Positions 12,264-22,674 of a stretch of DNA of 64,000 nt are shown here, piece after piece; the first letter of the stretch is position 1, and each line of letters starts with the position of its first letter. The notes under the pieces are model-generated. The model was not told the origin of the DNA, made no database searches, and saw only the letters and a program-made list of their open reading frames with translations. The DNA is from Cordilura impudica (Eukaryota > Arthropoda > Insecta > Diptera > Scathophagidae). Position numbers and translations under genes: made by a program. The DNA lies in the NCBI GenBank assembly GCA_963682025.1, contig OY821518.1, positions 37,656,559-37,720,558 of the forward strand, given 5' to 3'.

Positions 12264-12632
12264 CTTGTAGATTCAAGCGCTCGAAATTCGAGTGCAATTT
12301 CTAGGCAGCTTTATTTTTCAACTTAGCCAATTCACAAACCAACACTCTTATAGTTTACTATTATTGTGAATGAAGATAAAAAAAACTCATTAACAAACAC
12401 ATTAACAAACTTAATAAAACACACATAGCATATGTATTATTTTATGTATGTGTTAGTAACAACTTTAAATGCAATTTACTCAAAATAAAGGAAAAAATTT
12501 AAAAATCTATAAATTTGCAAAATGGCTAAAAAGAAATACCTTTCAAATAATATACGTTTGGTCAAAATAGGAATAAAAGGGAAGAACAAAACATCGGTCA
12601 CAAGAAATCTCCTAGCCTATTAATATTATAGA
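12264..12632 (-). mobile_element. Non-autonomous Helitron copy 2
   Basis: The hairpin CTCGAAATTCGAG is intact, but the 3' terminus has decayed to CTACAAG in place of CTGCTAG. It lies only 11 bases from the MITE to its left. It belongs to a subfamily with the GAATGAAGATAA block shared with copies at 13444, 27463 and 41180. Confidence 0.8.
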
Positions 12633-12714
12633 TTCCATTAAAATTTATAGTTAATTGTTCTTCTTTTTAAATTCTTTATTTTAACTCATACTCTCTGTCT
12701 GTTTGTCCATAGTT

Positions 12715-13335
12715 TTATTGTGACTACAGATTAATTTTGGGTAGTCACGCATAGTCACAGAGTGATCTGAAGGTCATTTCCCCTCATCCGATCGATCTGA
12801 AACTTGGTCTATACCCATGCTGTGAAAAAAAAGATGAACTTTGACTTCGCCACGCACAATCACGCACAGGCACGCACTGTCACGAACAGTCACGCATGAT
12901 CACGCACAGTCACGAAGAGATTTAAATCGGATTTCCCCTTACCCGATCGATCTGAAAATTGGTCGATAGACTATCTGTGAAAAAAGATTAACTTTGACAT
13001 AGTCACGCATAGTCACGCACAGTCAAGGAGAGATTAAAACCCTATTTCCCCTCATCCGATCGATCAGTAACTTTGTCCATAGACTTGTTGTGGCCAAATA
13101 TTAATTTTAAGATAGTCACACACAGTCAAGCATAGTCACGCATAGTCATGGAGTGATTTAAACCCCATTTCCCCTCATCCAATTAATCTGAGACTTGGTC
13201 CACAGACTTGTTGTCACCAAATATTATCTTAAAGATAGTCATGCATAGTCACGCCCAACAACGGAGTGATTTAAACCCCATTTCCCCTCATCCAATCAAT
13301 CTGAAACTTGGTCCATATACTTGTTGTGTCACGGA
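12715..13335. repeat. 'S' minisatellite: five ~115-155 bp units with TCACGCA sub-repeats
   Basis: The landmark CCCCTCATCCGATCGATCTG recurs (with changes) at 12780, 12936, 13048, 13171 and 13283, so spacing is about 155, 113, 123 and 112 bases. Each unit also holds AACTTGGTCCATAGACTTG, a TAATTTT stretch and a run of 10-bp TAGTCACGCA-type sub-repeats; the long first unit owes its extra length to more sub-repeats. Related single units occur inverted at 19735-19915 and inside the element at 38971-39689. Confidence 0.85.
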
Positions 13336-13443
13336 GATATTCAAAACTCATATGCATAAGGAAAGAAAGTTTTAATAAACCCTTTGTTTTTATGGGTTAG
13401 ATTATTTGTATAGTATACAATTACTTATATAAGTATTTATTTA

Positions 13444-13736
13444 CTAGCAGATTCCAGCGCTCGAAATTCGAGTGCAATTTCTAGGCAGCTTTATTATTCA
13501 CTTAGCCAATTCACAAATCAACACTTTTATCTTTTATTAGTATTGTGAATGAAGATAACAAACTCATTAAGAAACACATTAACAAATTCAATAAAACACA
13601 CATAGCATATGTATAAATTTATGTATGTGTTAGTAGCAACTTTAAATGCAATTTACTCAAAATAAATAAAATCGGGATAAAACGGTACAACAAAACATCG
13701 GTCACAAGAAATCACCTAGCCTATTAATATTATAGA
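13444..13736 (-). mobile_element. Non-autonomous Helitron copy 3, internally deleted
   Basis: Both termini and the hairpin are intact. About 75 bases of the usual interior are missing: the segment CTGTAAATCTGC...AAATACC is absent. Confidence 0.85.
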
Positions 13737-14242
13737 TTTTTTATTGTTTTTTTTAAGGCTATGTCGGTTTTTCATAGAAAGATTTCACTTCTATCTGAAA
13801 AAATTTAATATTTTTCTGTTTAATCCATGGGGTCATGCGTAAACGAAAAAAAGTCCTAATCATACTGAAGGGTTTTTGGGCAACAATTTTATTTTGAGTG
13901 AAACACATTTGTTTAAAAGTTTTAGTATAAATTTTATTTATTAATTGTATTTAAATTATATTAATATTTAAGAACAAAATAAATAAAATTTACTTATTGT
14001 GTATTAATTCTTAGGAATCTATAGTGAGACTCTTTTTGTTTGTCTGTTTTTTGAAAGCCTATTTCCATAATACCTCTCTTCGTCTGTCTGAAATTGAAGC
14101 CAAAACCTATTTTACGCCATCGTTCGTTAATTTCAAATTCTGTCAATATTCCGAGAATACTCCCCGTGTGTCTGTTTAATTTACTAGAAAGGCTGCTTTC
14201 TGTAACTGTCGTTTAAACTTAAACTTTTTTAGTAATATATAA
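13737..14242. other. Intergenic sequence
   Basis: No gene. 14020-14200 has TGTCTGTC-like short runs but no clear unit. Confidence 0.5.
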
Positions 14243-14531
14243 AATACTCCACTATAGACTGACTATATGACTATACGACACCCCTTACCATGCGTGTAGA
14301 GACCCTACCTGTTAGGTCCAACTAATTTGATATAGAAAACAAGCATAAACAAAATTTTGTTGTCTTCGGATATGAAAAATTTCATATCGGATGATATATT
14401 TATATGGGAACTAGGTCGAAAAATTGACCGAACCTAACAATATTTGGTAAGGTCACATAGTTTTTGCAATATTTTTGTTTTTTGATAGATTTAAGTGAAG
14501 ATCGAGAATCGGTTCATATTGGGGCTATGAT
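14243..14531 (+). repeat. R repeat, left third only
   Basis: Starts at a degenerate hairpin region (GACTATACGACACCCC), runs through GTAGAGACCCTACC, and stops abruptly at CTATGATTT next to the TTTA tail of the LINE. The rest of R does not reappear beyond the LINE's other end. Confidence 0.75.
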
Positions 14532-14535
14532 TTGT

Positions 14536-16190
14536 TTTTATTTATTTATTTATTTATTTATTTGCTTTCCTGTACAACAAGAACAAATCTTATAATTACA
14601 GTACAGGAATAATAATACTAAGGCATGAGAATTGTTAGTTATTTTGGCTTTACAAAATACATACATTTTTAATACAGAAAATATTTAAGAAAAAATGGTA
14701 AACAATAACCAAGAAAATAATACAAGATTACAAAAAAGAAAAAAATAAAATAAGTTAATTTAATTAATTAATAAAATTGTTATGCAAAATATTCAAAAAG
14801 GTATTTTTTAAAATTTGAAGCGTTGCTGTTAAGTTGCTGAGATTGTGGAAGCATATTCCAAAGACGTATAGCGTTGACGTAGAAATGCCATTCAGATACC
14901 AAATAACGATGACGAGGTAGAAATAATTTTTTCCTCGGTTTGATCTGGCAAACCGGAGATTTTCATACATGTAAAGTGGTTTTGTGGTGAAAATTACTTT
15001 ATGAAGGAACAAAAGAACTCTAATTTTCATCAGATTTCAAATGATACGCCGAAAAGCTTATTCGTGAAGGAAGAAGTTCCGGCAGACCTAGTCTAAAAAT
15101 ATATCTAATTATGATTATATAAAACATTAAGTTTGCCTTTACTAAATGAATCACAGCTTGCAAAAAGTTCACATCCGTATAAAATACCGGGAATTAAATA
15201 CGTTTTGGCCAGAAGTATTCTTATAATTAAGGGAGTGAAAGATTGAGTGTGCCATAGAGTTCTGAGCTTCATGTAAATTTTAACAAAAGTCTTATTTATG
15301 TGGTTCGACCAAGTTAGAGTGTTATTAAAAGTTACTCCATGATTTTTTGTTTTTGTAACAAAGTCAATTCTATCACCGTTGATAACTATTTCATTCCCAA
15401 ACTCTGGATTTGCATTTCGTTTGCGTATTAGCAGACATTTTGACTTGCTAGGATTAATGCATAAACCATTTGCTGACCCCCATCTGTACAATTTACTAAG
15501 GTCATAGTTAATTTTGTCTATATTTTCATCTATTGACTCGATTGGGGTGCTCAGAAAGAGTTGTACATCGTCAGCGTACATGTGTATCTTACAATGAGAA
15601 AGATAATCTGGTAAATCATTGATATAGATTGAGAACAACAGTGGCCCTAATACAGATCCTTGCGGTACACCTTTTATAAGTTGTAAAGTTTCAGATGAGT
15701 TGCTATTTACATATACGGATTGTGTGCGATTTGTGAGATAAGACGAAATTAAAAGCGTTGATGTTGAGGAAAAATTAAAGAAACGTCTTAATTTCATACA
15801 GAGAGTTTGATGATCAACTGTGTCAAACGCCTTGGAATGATCTAGAAGTACTACGGAGGTTATTTTGCTGTCGTCTATGTCACGTCTTATGTTCTCGCAA
15901 ACGTCAGTTAAGGCTGTCACACAACTGTGGTTTGCTTGAAAGCCGGATTGTTTGTGGGACATTAAGTTGTGTTGAGTTAAATTTATATTCATTCATTTGA
16001 AAAAAAATTATCTTTTCAAAAACTTTTGACAAATAACATAGAATGGCTATTGGTCGTTGCTCAGAATTTGATTTTGGGATAGGTATTCTTTTAGCATGTT
16101 TCCATATGGTAGGGAAACTGCTTGAAGTTATAATGCTGTTGAAGAAAAATTTTATATAAGGCAGTAAAAGTGGAAGAAGTATTTTAATTA
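14536..16190 (-). mobile_element. 5'-truncated non-LTR retrotransposon (LINE)
   Basis: The minus-strand order is partial reverse transcriptase, C-terminal domain, a short non-coding tail and a 3' (TAAA)n run (14536-14562 on plus is TTTA repeated). A tandem-repeat tail plus 5' truncation is typical of target-primed LINE insertion. No endonuclease domain is present; similarity ends near 16190. Its 3' end abuts a truncated R repeat, so it may have inserted there. The protein resembles Jockey/I-type insect LINEs, but I cannot fix the clade. Confidence 0.88.
14764..16190 (-). pseudogene. LINE reverse transcriptase fragment, frameshifted
   Basis: The main open part (15992-15105, 295 residues) has the expected motif order: GFQANHSC, then LDHSKAFDTVDH with a catalytic Asp, GVPQGSVLGPLLFSIYINDL, the YADD box (MYADDVQLFL), and a GLCINPSKSKCL stretch. 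Upstream, in another frame, about 16185-15990 reads PTIWKHAKRIPIPKSNSEQR and PIAIL, the start of the RT domain; a frameshift near 15990 separates them. Downstream, RSNRGKN (about 14935) is followed, after another frameshift, by RHRYLVSEWHFYVNAIRLWN and a terminal FKKYLFEYF. The domain order would give a reverse transcriptase copying element RNA at the insertion site. Frameshifts and truncation make it inactive. Confidence 0.9.
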
Positions 16191-16289
16191 TTATATATTA
16201 TTTGCATTATGTATACTTTATTTTACAAATTGAAGAAACCACTAAGTCTCAATATTACAAATTGTGGAATAACATATTTTTAGTTCAAC

Positions 16290-16794
16290 ATACTAAAATG
16301 TCTTAACCCTGGTACGTTTTAATATTTTGATTTTATTGTTGTATCCTGTGGACATGAGATTTAAGTAGAGAAGTTTAGAAACTCTACTCACAACACGGCC
16401 AGACATTTCGTTAAGCTCTACCCGTGGTTTTATATGCCTCCCACATTACCTAAATTCTTTATTCACGGGTCAGAAATAGTACACATTCACTATTGCCAAT
16501 TGGCCAACTATCTGAATAAGCTCAAGAAGCTCGAAACAAAGATTTTTAAAATTATAGAGAACACTATGCGCATAAATGCAGTCGGGAGAAGTTAAATGAA
16601 GACATATTTAATAGGATTCTACTTAGTTCAGATCCATTACTTACCGCCAAAAGTAAATGTTATAAGAAAAAAAATTAATGGCACTAGATTTAAGAATTTT
16701 GCTAAATACAACAAGTGAAGAAGAGGTTAATGATGATGAATATAAAGATAGTGACTATGAAAGTGATGATGATTATGATGAGTGTGAAATATAA
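16290..16794 (+). pseudogene. Relic of a transposon-encoded protein with acidic C-terminus
   Basis: Three frames join into a protein-like path. 16335-16490 reads HNTARHFVKLYPWFYMPP and FFIHGSEIV. Near 16490 it shifts to LLPIGQLSE, a stop, AQEARNKDF, a stop, NYREHYAHKCSREKLNED, and IFNRILLSSDPLLTAKSK. Another shift leads to a very acidic end (EEEVNDDEYKDSDYESDDDY) closed at 16792-16794. The LPIGQLSE.AQEARNKDF and SSDPL patterns match, from memory, an uncharacterised transposon-related protein group common in insect genomes. I cannot name the superfamily. Function is excluded by stops and shifts. Confidence 0.6.
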
Positions 16795-17080
16795 CATAAT
16801 GGTGATTACAAGAATGAAAATGTTATTGATATGGAGCATAATTAATAAAAAAAAAAATAATAAATAAATAAAAATTCAAATACTTGATATTAAATTTAGT
16901 ATAATATAAAAACATATTTATTTGCTTATTTAATTTATCTCTTTAGAACCCAAAGTTACACCAAAAATTGTGAACCAAGATAATTTTTTCCGAAAAACAA
17001 AATTGCGCATGACAGGTTTAAAAAATGTTAAAAACTTATTTTCTTTTCACAAATGGTACCTTTTAATCCATCAATAATAA

Positions 17081-17447
17081 CTAGCAGATTCCAGCCCTCG
17101 AGTGCAAGTTCTAGAAGTTTTTTTTTATTAAATAAAGACCCTAAAAGTATGCTAATCAATTATAGCTAATTCACAAATCAAGACAAGAAAACAAACTCAT
17201 TTTTATTACAAACACATTAACAAATTTAATAAACACACACATAACATTGTATAATTTTATGTATGTGATAGTAACAACTTTAAATGCAATTTACTCAAAA
17301 TAAAGGAAAAAATTTAAAAATCTGTAAATCTGCAAAGTGGCTAAAAAGAAATAGCTTTCAAATTATATACGGTTGATCAAAATCGGGATAAAACGGTAGA
17401 ACAAAACATCAGTTACAAGAAATCGCCTAGCCTATTAATATTATAGA
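17081..17447 (-). mobile_element. Non-autonomous Helitron copy 4, hairpin arm lost
   Basis: Termini are intact (CTAGCAG on plus, TATAGA at the far end). The 3' hairpin has lost seven bases (AAATTCG), one arm plus loop, leaving CCTCGAGTGC. The rest matches full-length copies. Confidence 0.85.
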
Positions 17448-18719
17448 TTTGTAGAAAAAAAAATATTTTCTTTAAATACTGCTTCCCTGAATAAATACTC
17501 ATTTTGACTGTCATTCAACCCATTGTGCGCTTGGGCAAAGCTGGCACAACAACAAGAACAATTTCAAATACAATGATCACATACATGAAACCAAACTTTG
17601 AATAACAACAATAAATAGAACAATACAGTTTTTTTTTACATTTTTATTAAAATCTCGGGACTAGTTCAATCGGTTTTGATGATTTTAAACAACAACCTGC
17701 TCAGAAAATCAATGAAGCATTCTCACTAAAAGAGAGCAACCCATCTGACCTTTTGAGAGTGTGATCTTTTTTTCCACAGACGGACAGACGGACATCGCTA
17801 TATCAACTTCGGTTTTTATAAGGACCAAGAATATATATATTTTATATGGCCCAGGTTATTATCTTCAAATTGTTACAAATGGCATGGCAACCTTTTATAT
17901 GCGCTCTGCTCCCTGGTGTGGAGTGTAAAGAAAATCATATTTTATCGTTCAGTGTAATTTTCTTTGATTCTTGTTCAATTAAAGTTCTAAAGAGTTTTGT
18001 TTGTTTTCATTATCATTTTTTTTTCTTTTGTTATTGTTCTTGTTCCTGTAGTTCTTCAAAAACATTATTCGTTACAAAAAAAAAAAATATTATTTAAATG
18101 TTTTCATTATTTTATTTCTTAATATTCTTATAGTTTTGCTTTTTATGCCAAAAGTTGCTTCAAAACATAAGAGGATTTAATTAATTTGCGAAACATTTAC
18201 TTGTTGCTGTTTGAACAGTAACAACAACAAATACAAACAAAAAAACACAATGGTATTGTTGTTGTTTTTGTTGGGTAAACAACTCGGAAAAACTGTAAAT
18301 TTAAAAAAGAACAATTTCCTTAACCCCCTAATGATTAAATTTTATGCAGATTTTTGTAAAGAGTGTTAAAAACAATTTTATTTGTTTAAAATTCTTCTAT
18401 AAAGGAAAACATTTCTTAACGATATTGCGAATTTAATCTTTTATGTCTGGGTGAAATATACGAATAATATAATCATAGTTCGATTAATCGAGTAATTGAG
18501 AACTAGCTATTTAATAATGGCATATTGCGAAAAACGAATAATTCGAATAAATTTAAACGATTACGATTTTTTCTTAATAATAATTTTTTCTAGCAAATTA
18601 ATGACAAACTTCGCGATTTAAGATTACATAACACTTTTGTGCCAAAAATAAAAAGACAACAAAATAAACCTTATATAGTGTGAGCCAATAGGAGTGGACG
18701 ACATGTTCCGATTATGTAT
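17448..18719. other. Intergenic sequence with an R-like remnant
   Basis: 17756-17820 holds GACGGACAGACGGACATCGC, the inner tract of R. CAA/TTG-rich runs occur near 18220-18260. No gene; the 17846-18097 frame is phenylalanine/cysteine-rich low complexity. Confidence 0.5.
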
Positions 18720-18960
18720 AATAATGCCTCCCGGCTCTGAACATGATCAGTAGGTAGCGTGAGTAGGTAGCGTGCTCGCCTATAATGCGGGGGTCGTGGG
18801 TTCGATTCCCACCAGAGGCTTTGGTCTGTCGCTGCAAAAAAAGAAAAAAAAATGAACTACTCCCTCTTTCCTCCTTAACCTATTTTCCTGAGATCAACAC
18901 AATGCACTGCATCTTTAGGGGGCATCCCCTGAGTGTTGACTAATTAAAAAAAAAAGAAAA
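18720..18960 (+). mobile_element. tRNA-derived SINE
   Basis: A tRNA-like head shows an A-box-like TAGCGTGAGTAGG, an anticodon-type stem (CTCGC / GCGGG around CTATAAT), a T-arm with GTGGG TTCGATT CCCAC and a B box GGTTCGATTCC. A GCCTC at 18726 could pair with GAGGC at 18815-18819. It is no functional tRNA: about 50 bases separate the acceptor start from the anticodon stem instead of about 26, partly through a perfect 13-bp tandem duplication (AGTAGGTAGCGTG at 18749-18761 and 18762-18774). A non-tRNA body follows and ends in an A-rich tail (18944-18960). This would be transcribed by RNA polymerase III. Confidence 0.8.
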
Positions 18961-18964
18961 ATTC

Positions 18965-19140
18965 CATGAAATTTTAGATGTCGGCCTTGAGCCCAGAGAT
19001 TGTTTGTTTTATATTCACATAGACCTGAGATTTCGACGAAGAAATAAATTGCACGGTGTGATATCGCACGATCTTTGCGGCCAATCGATATCGGAGTTTC
19101 TGGAGATAATTCGGTCTGGAAATCATTGATCAACTAAATC
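18965..19140 (-). pseudogene. Fragment of a mariner/Tc1-related transposase
   Basis: The minus strand reads FPDRIISRNSDIDWPQRSCD, then ITPCNLFLRR and, after stops, NKQSLGSRPTSKI. W-P-x-R-S-x-D-x-T-P-x-x-x-F-L is the third catalytic region of a mariner-related group of insect transposases. The expected Asp before FFL is replaced by Asn here, and two stops follow. It directly adjoins the A-rich tail of the SINE. Confidence 0.7.
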
Positions 19141-19734
19141 GATTGTTACGTGCTTTCAGATCCAACCATGCACTTGAGGTCACAAGAACTTCTTCATCAT
19201 ATGTAATGAATTGTAGTTTGAATTATTTAAAAGAAAGCTGTTTTTTTCGGGATCACTGGTAACATCACAATCGACATATGAGTTAGTAGATACCAGACAG
19301 ATTCTAAAATAATTTTCCGGATTCATATGTATGAAAAAAATTTTTAAGATGAATATTCCTCGAATAACCTGAAACAAAGCCAGTAGAAAATACCCTAACA
19401 AATCTTTATCTTTATAAAATATATTAATGTACACACATCACACACACAATGTTCTGTTCTAAAGCAGCCAACACATATTTTTATTTTCATATAAATTATG
19501 TGCGTTTCTAAATTTTGTATGGTGCCGAACACAATCATGACTATCTTTCGGTTTATTATTTCGTTATTTACACGAACATTTTTCTATCATGCATTTTTTG
19601 TTTCGAACACACATAAACCACACAGATTCGAGTGCAGCTTTATTTTAAGTTCGTTTTCTGACACGTGTACTGCTAAAAAACAGAAGATGTTCTTCAACGC
19701 GTACATCTAAAAATTAAAATATTATCCAAGTCTA
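19141..19734. other. Intergenic sequence
   Basis: Nothing recognised. Frames here (19180-19434 minus, 19498-19710 plus) lack motifs. Confidence 0.5.
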
Positions 19735-19915
19735 TCGACCAATTTTCAGATGGATCGGATAAGGGGAAATTGGCTTTAAAGCACCCCATGACTGTGCGTG
19801 ACTATGCGTGACTGTGCGTGACTGTGCGTGACTTCCCCAAAATTAACCTATAGTCAAAAAGACCAAGTTTCAGATCAATTGGATGTGGGGGAATGGGGTT
19901 GCCCCATGGCAAGTT
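19735..19915 (-). repeat. Single 'S' minisatellite unit, inverted
   Basis: Contains four GTGCGTGACT-type 10-bp sub-repeats (19794-19834) between two copies of the CAGATNRATYGGAT landmark. It is the reverse complement of the units at 12715-13335. Confidence 0.8.
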
Positions 19916-21380
19916 AAAAGAAATAGTTAAAAAAAACTGGTGAAATTGTCCGTCAAATTTAAATTTATTAACGACAAATAAATGTTACTGATATAAGTAT
20001 TGATTTTTGGGTCATAAATTAATTATTTAGTCAGAAATGTAATGAATGTTATAAACTTGGAACGAAATGATAAGGAATTTAAATATTTTTATAAAATAAA
20101 TAGTAAATAAAATTCAATTATCTTTATACCTGTTCAAATAAGTCTACACTTATCAAAAATAGAGTGTAAAATTCGAATTGGGGAATCTTCAATACCTCAA
20201 ATTTTTTAGGGAGAGACGGTGTTTTTAGATGAAATTCATTTTTGCTTTTCTGTAGAATTATTTTCCAAAAAAAAAAAAAAACTAAGATCGTTTCAGTCTT
20301 AATCAACAATTGTAAATCCTACAGTCATAGATTTTTTTTGCAATATTTTTTCATCGTTGCCACAAGTCTGCGTGCAACGTTTCAGCTCGATGGGATCACG
20401 TAAAAGTGTTAGAAATCGACCCAAAGCTTTTCGAAAGACAACGAGACACCACAAGTAAAAATAAAGGGAGTAAAAATAAAAATTTTAGATTTAAAATAAT
20501 TGAAGTGAAAAAAATTTTTCAAGTCAAAAAATTAGTAATCTTAAAAAAAAAATACGGCATGAAAAAAATTGTTAACTAAAAAAAATATATTTTGAATAAA
20601 AAATTTTTTAATAAAAAAAAATTGTGCATCAAAATTCTATCACTTAATGTCCCTTTAAAATGACTATATACTCCAGACGATAAAATATATTAAATAGTTC
20701 TAACATATGAAAACATTTCTTTCACTACTTTTTATACAATCAATCGATACTAAATATTAAACATTTTCATAAACAATCATGACCGTGTTCTTAAGAGCCA
20801 CGACTATTCTTTATGGGTTGCATGATTACATTATCAATATCAAGCAAAATGACATGATAATATTAACTTTCCTGCCCTGTTATGTGGAGGTTATTTATAT
20901 ATTGTATTTATGTAAATATTTGCATTCAGATTAAATGTAATTTCCAAGAACATTATCATTTAATAATATTTATAAACATTTTTTTTTTTCAATATTTTAA
21001 TCATTAAATAAACAAGAATAAACTAGTTGGAGGAGATTATATTTAAATACAACAGTCATTATAATGTATACAAATAATGATAATAAATCCGAAATGATAA
21101 CAATGAACCACTCTTTGAAATTAAAGCATGAATAAATTGTTGTTATTATTGTTGTTATTGTTACGTTAGTGCAGCAGCCGCCGTCATCATCAACAACTTT
21201 GGGTACATCATTATTTGTGATTTTGTAAAAAGCTTAAAATAACGATACTTGAAAATTGTTAAGAATATAAAGTAAATCACCCTCTAAATCTGCGGTAGAT
21301 AGAAAATGCCATACAAAGAAAATACAATTTGAGAAGCCACTTGAAACTGTTAAATCGCTTCAAAATACATACCAACAAAT

Positions 21381-21412
<32 letters not shown>

Positions 21413-21956
21413 AAATACTTATAAATCAAAATCCAATTTGTGAACACAAAAAATATGTTCTTAACTTGCAACAAATTGTATAAAGTATATAAGAGGTTTT
21501 TAACAATAAAAAGGGATTTCATAAAAATTTGGCTTATGGGACAAATAGTTTTTATGATCTTGTTAAAAGGGAGCTTTAATGTTGGATAAATGTTTTGTAA
21601 AAATTTAAACGAAAGTTTAAAGAATTATGGGCTTGGAGATTTCTCAAACCAAATCGAATTTCAGAATAAGCTCATGTATAAAATTGAAAGCAGATGGACG
21701 AAAAAACATTACGAACTCAACTAAAAAATTGGTAAATGTCTTCCAGCCTCCAAGTTTATTTGCATCTAGTTTCCCATATGTTGTGACGGAAGACTTAAAC
21801 ACAAACAGATTGCAAATTTCTTAACAACATATGCATTTAAATATGAATTTATAGCAAAATAGGCTAAATTTATGATTTTAAAGGGGAATATGCAAAAAAA
21901 TTCACTAACAAATCGCTGCCATTTCATTCAAATGTATTGATTGGCAAAGATGTACA
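19916..21956. other. Intergenic AT-rich sequence
   Basis: No gene or transposon end recognised apart from the CAA repeat. A GC-richer CAGCAGCCGCCGTCATCATC stretch (21170-21190 onward) is codon-repeat-like but only about 20 codons long. Confidence 0.5.
21381..21411. repeat. (CAA)n microsatellite
   Basis: About ten perfect AAC/CAA units. It produces the cysteine run seen in the overlapping minus-strand frame, which is therefore not a gene. Confidence 0.9.
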
Positions 21957-22333
21957 TCTATAATATTAATAGGCTAGGCGATTCCTTGTGACTGATGTTT
22001 TGTTCTACCGTTTTATCCCGATTTTGACCAAACGTATATGATTTGAAATGTATTTCTTTTTAGCCGATTTGCAGATTTACAGATTTTTCAATTTTTTCCT
22101 TTATTTTGAATAAATTGCATTTAAAGTTGCTACTAACACATACATAAAATTATTCAATGCTATGTGTGTGTTTATTAAATTTGTTAATGTGTTTGTAATA
22201 AAAATGAGTTTGTTTTTTGTGTTGATTTGTGAATTGGCTATAATTGATCAGCATACTTTTAGGGTCTTTATTTAATGAAAAAATAAAATTTCCCAGAATT
22301 TGCGGTCGAATTTCGGGGGCTGGAATCTGCTAG
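21957..22333 (+). mobile_element. Non-autonomous Helitron copy 5
   Basis: Full length (377 bp): A|TCTATAATATTAATAGG at the left and CTGCTAG|T at the right. The hairpin carries two changes (GTCGAATTTCGGG). Confidence 0.88.
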
Positions 22334-22439
22334 TATAAATTATATGCCATCTAATTGGACTATCAACGTCTTTATAGATTATTATTTACTAAGTATGTAC
22401 GATAACTATCTTGCTATCAGCTTTATATAGAGGAACAAT

Positions 22440-22560
22440 ATACATAGACGTAGACTCACCGACTATACCGCTCGACTCAGAATCACTTTCTGAGTCGATT
22501 TAGCGATGTCCGTCCGTCCATCTGTCCCTCTGTTTGTCTGTCCTTGTCTGTCCATGCAAA
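22440..22560 (-). repeat. R repeat, right-inner fragment
   Basis: Contains the R hairpin CGACTCAGAA / TTCTGAGTCG (22470-22500) and the adjoining GTCCGTCCGTCCATCTGTCC tract in minus orientation. It directly precedes the 22.7-24.9 kb array. Confidence 0.75.
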
Positions 22561-22674
22561 CCTTGTACTTAAACTATAGGAGGTAAACTCCGTAAACACT
22601 GATCTGATTTTAAAAATGTTATTTTCAATATTTATAACGGTTCTTCGGACGGACATAAGCTAAAAATTGTTTGG

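Noticed and set aside
14536..14562. TTTA run as an independent microsatellite
   Set aside because: It sits exactly at the 3' end of the LINE, where such tails are expected.
16303..16330. piggyBac left end (TTAACCCTGGTACG)
   Set aside because: TTAA plus CCC is present, but the same bases fall inside a protein-like frame of the relic and no matching GGGTTAA end was found to the right.
18726..18820. Functional tRNA gene
   Set aside because: The anticodon and T arms fold, but the D-arm region is far too long with a tandem duplication, and an A-rich tail follows; a SINE fits better.
21277..21522. Frame with a run of ten cysteines
   Set aside because: It is the reverse strand of the (CAA)n microsatellite.
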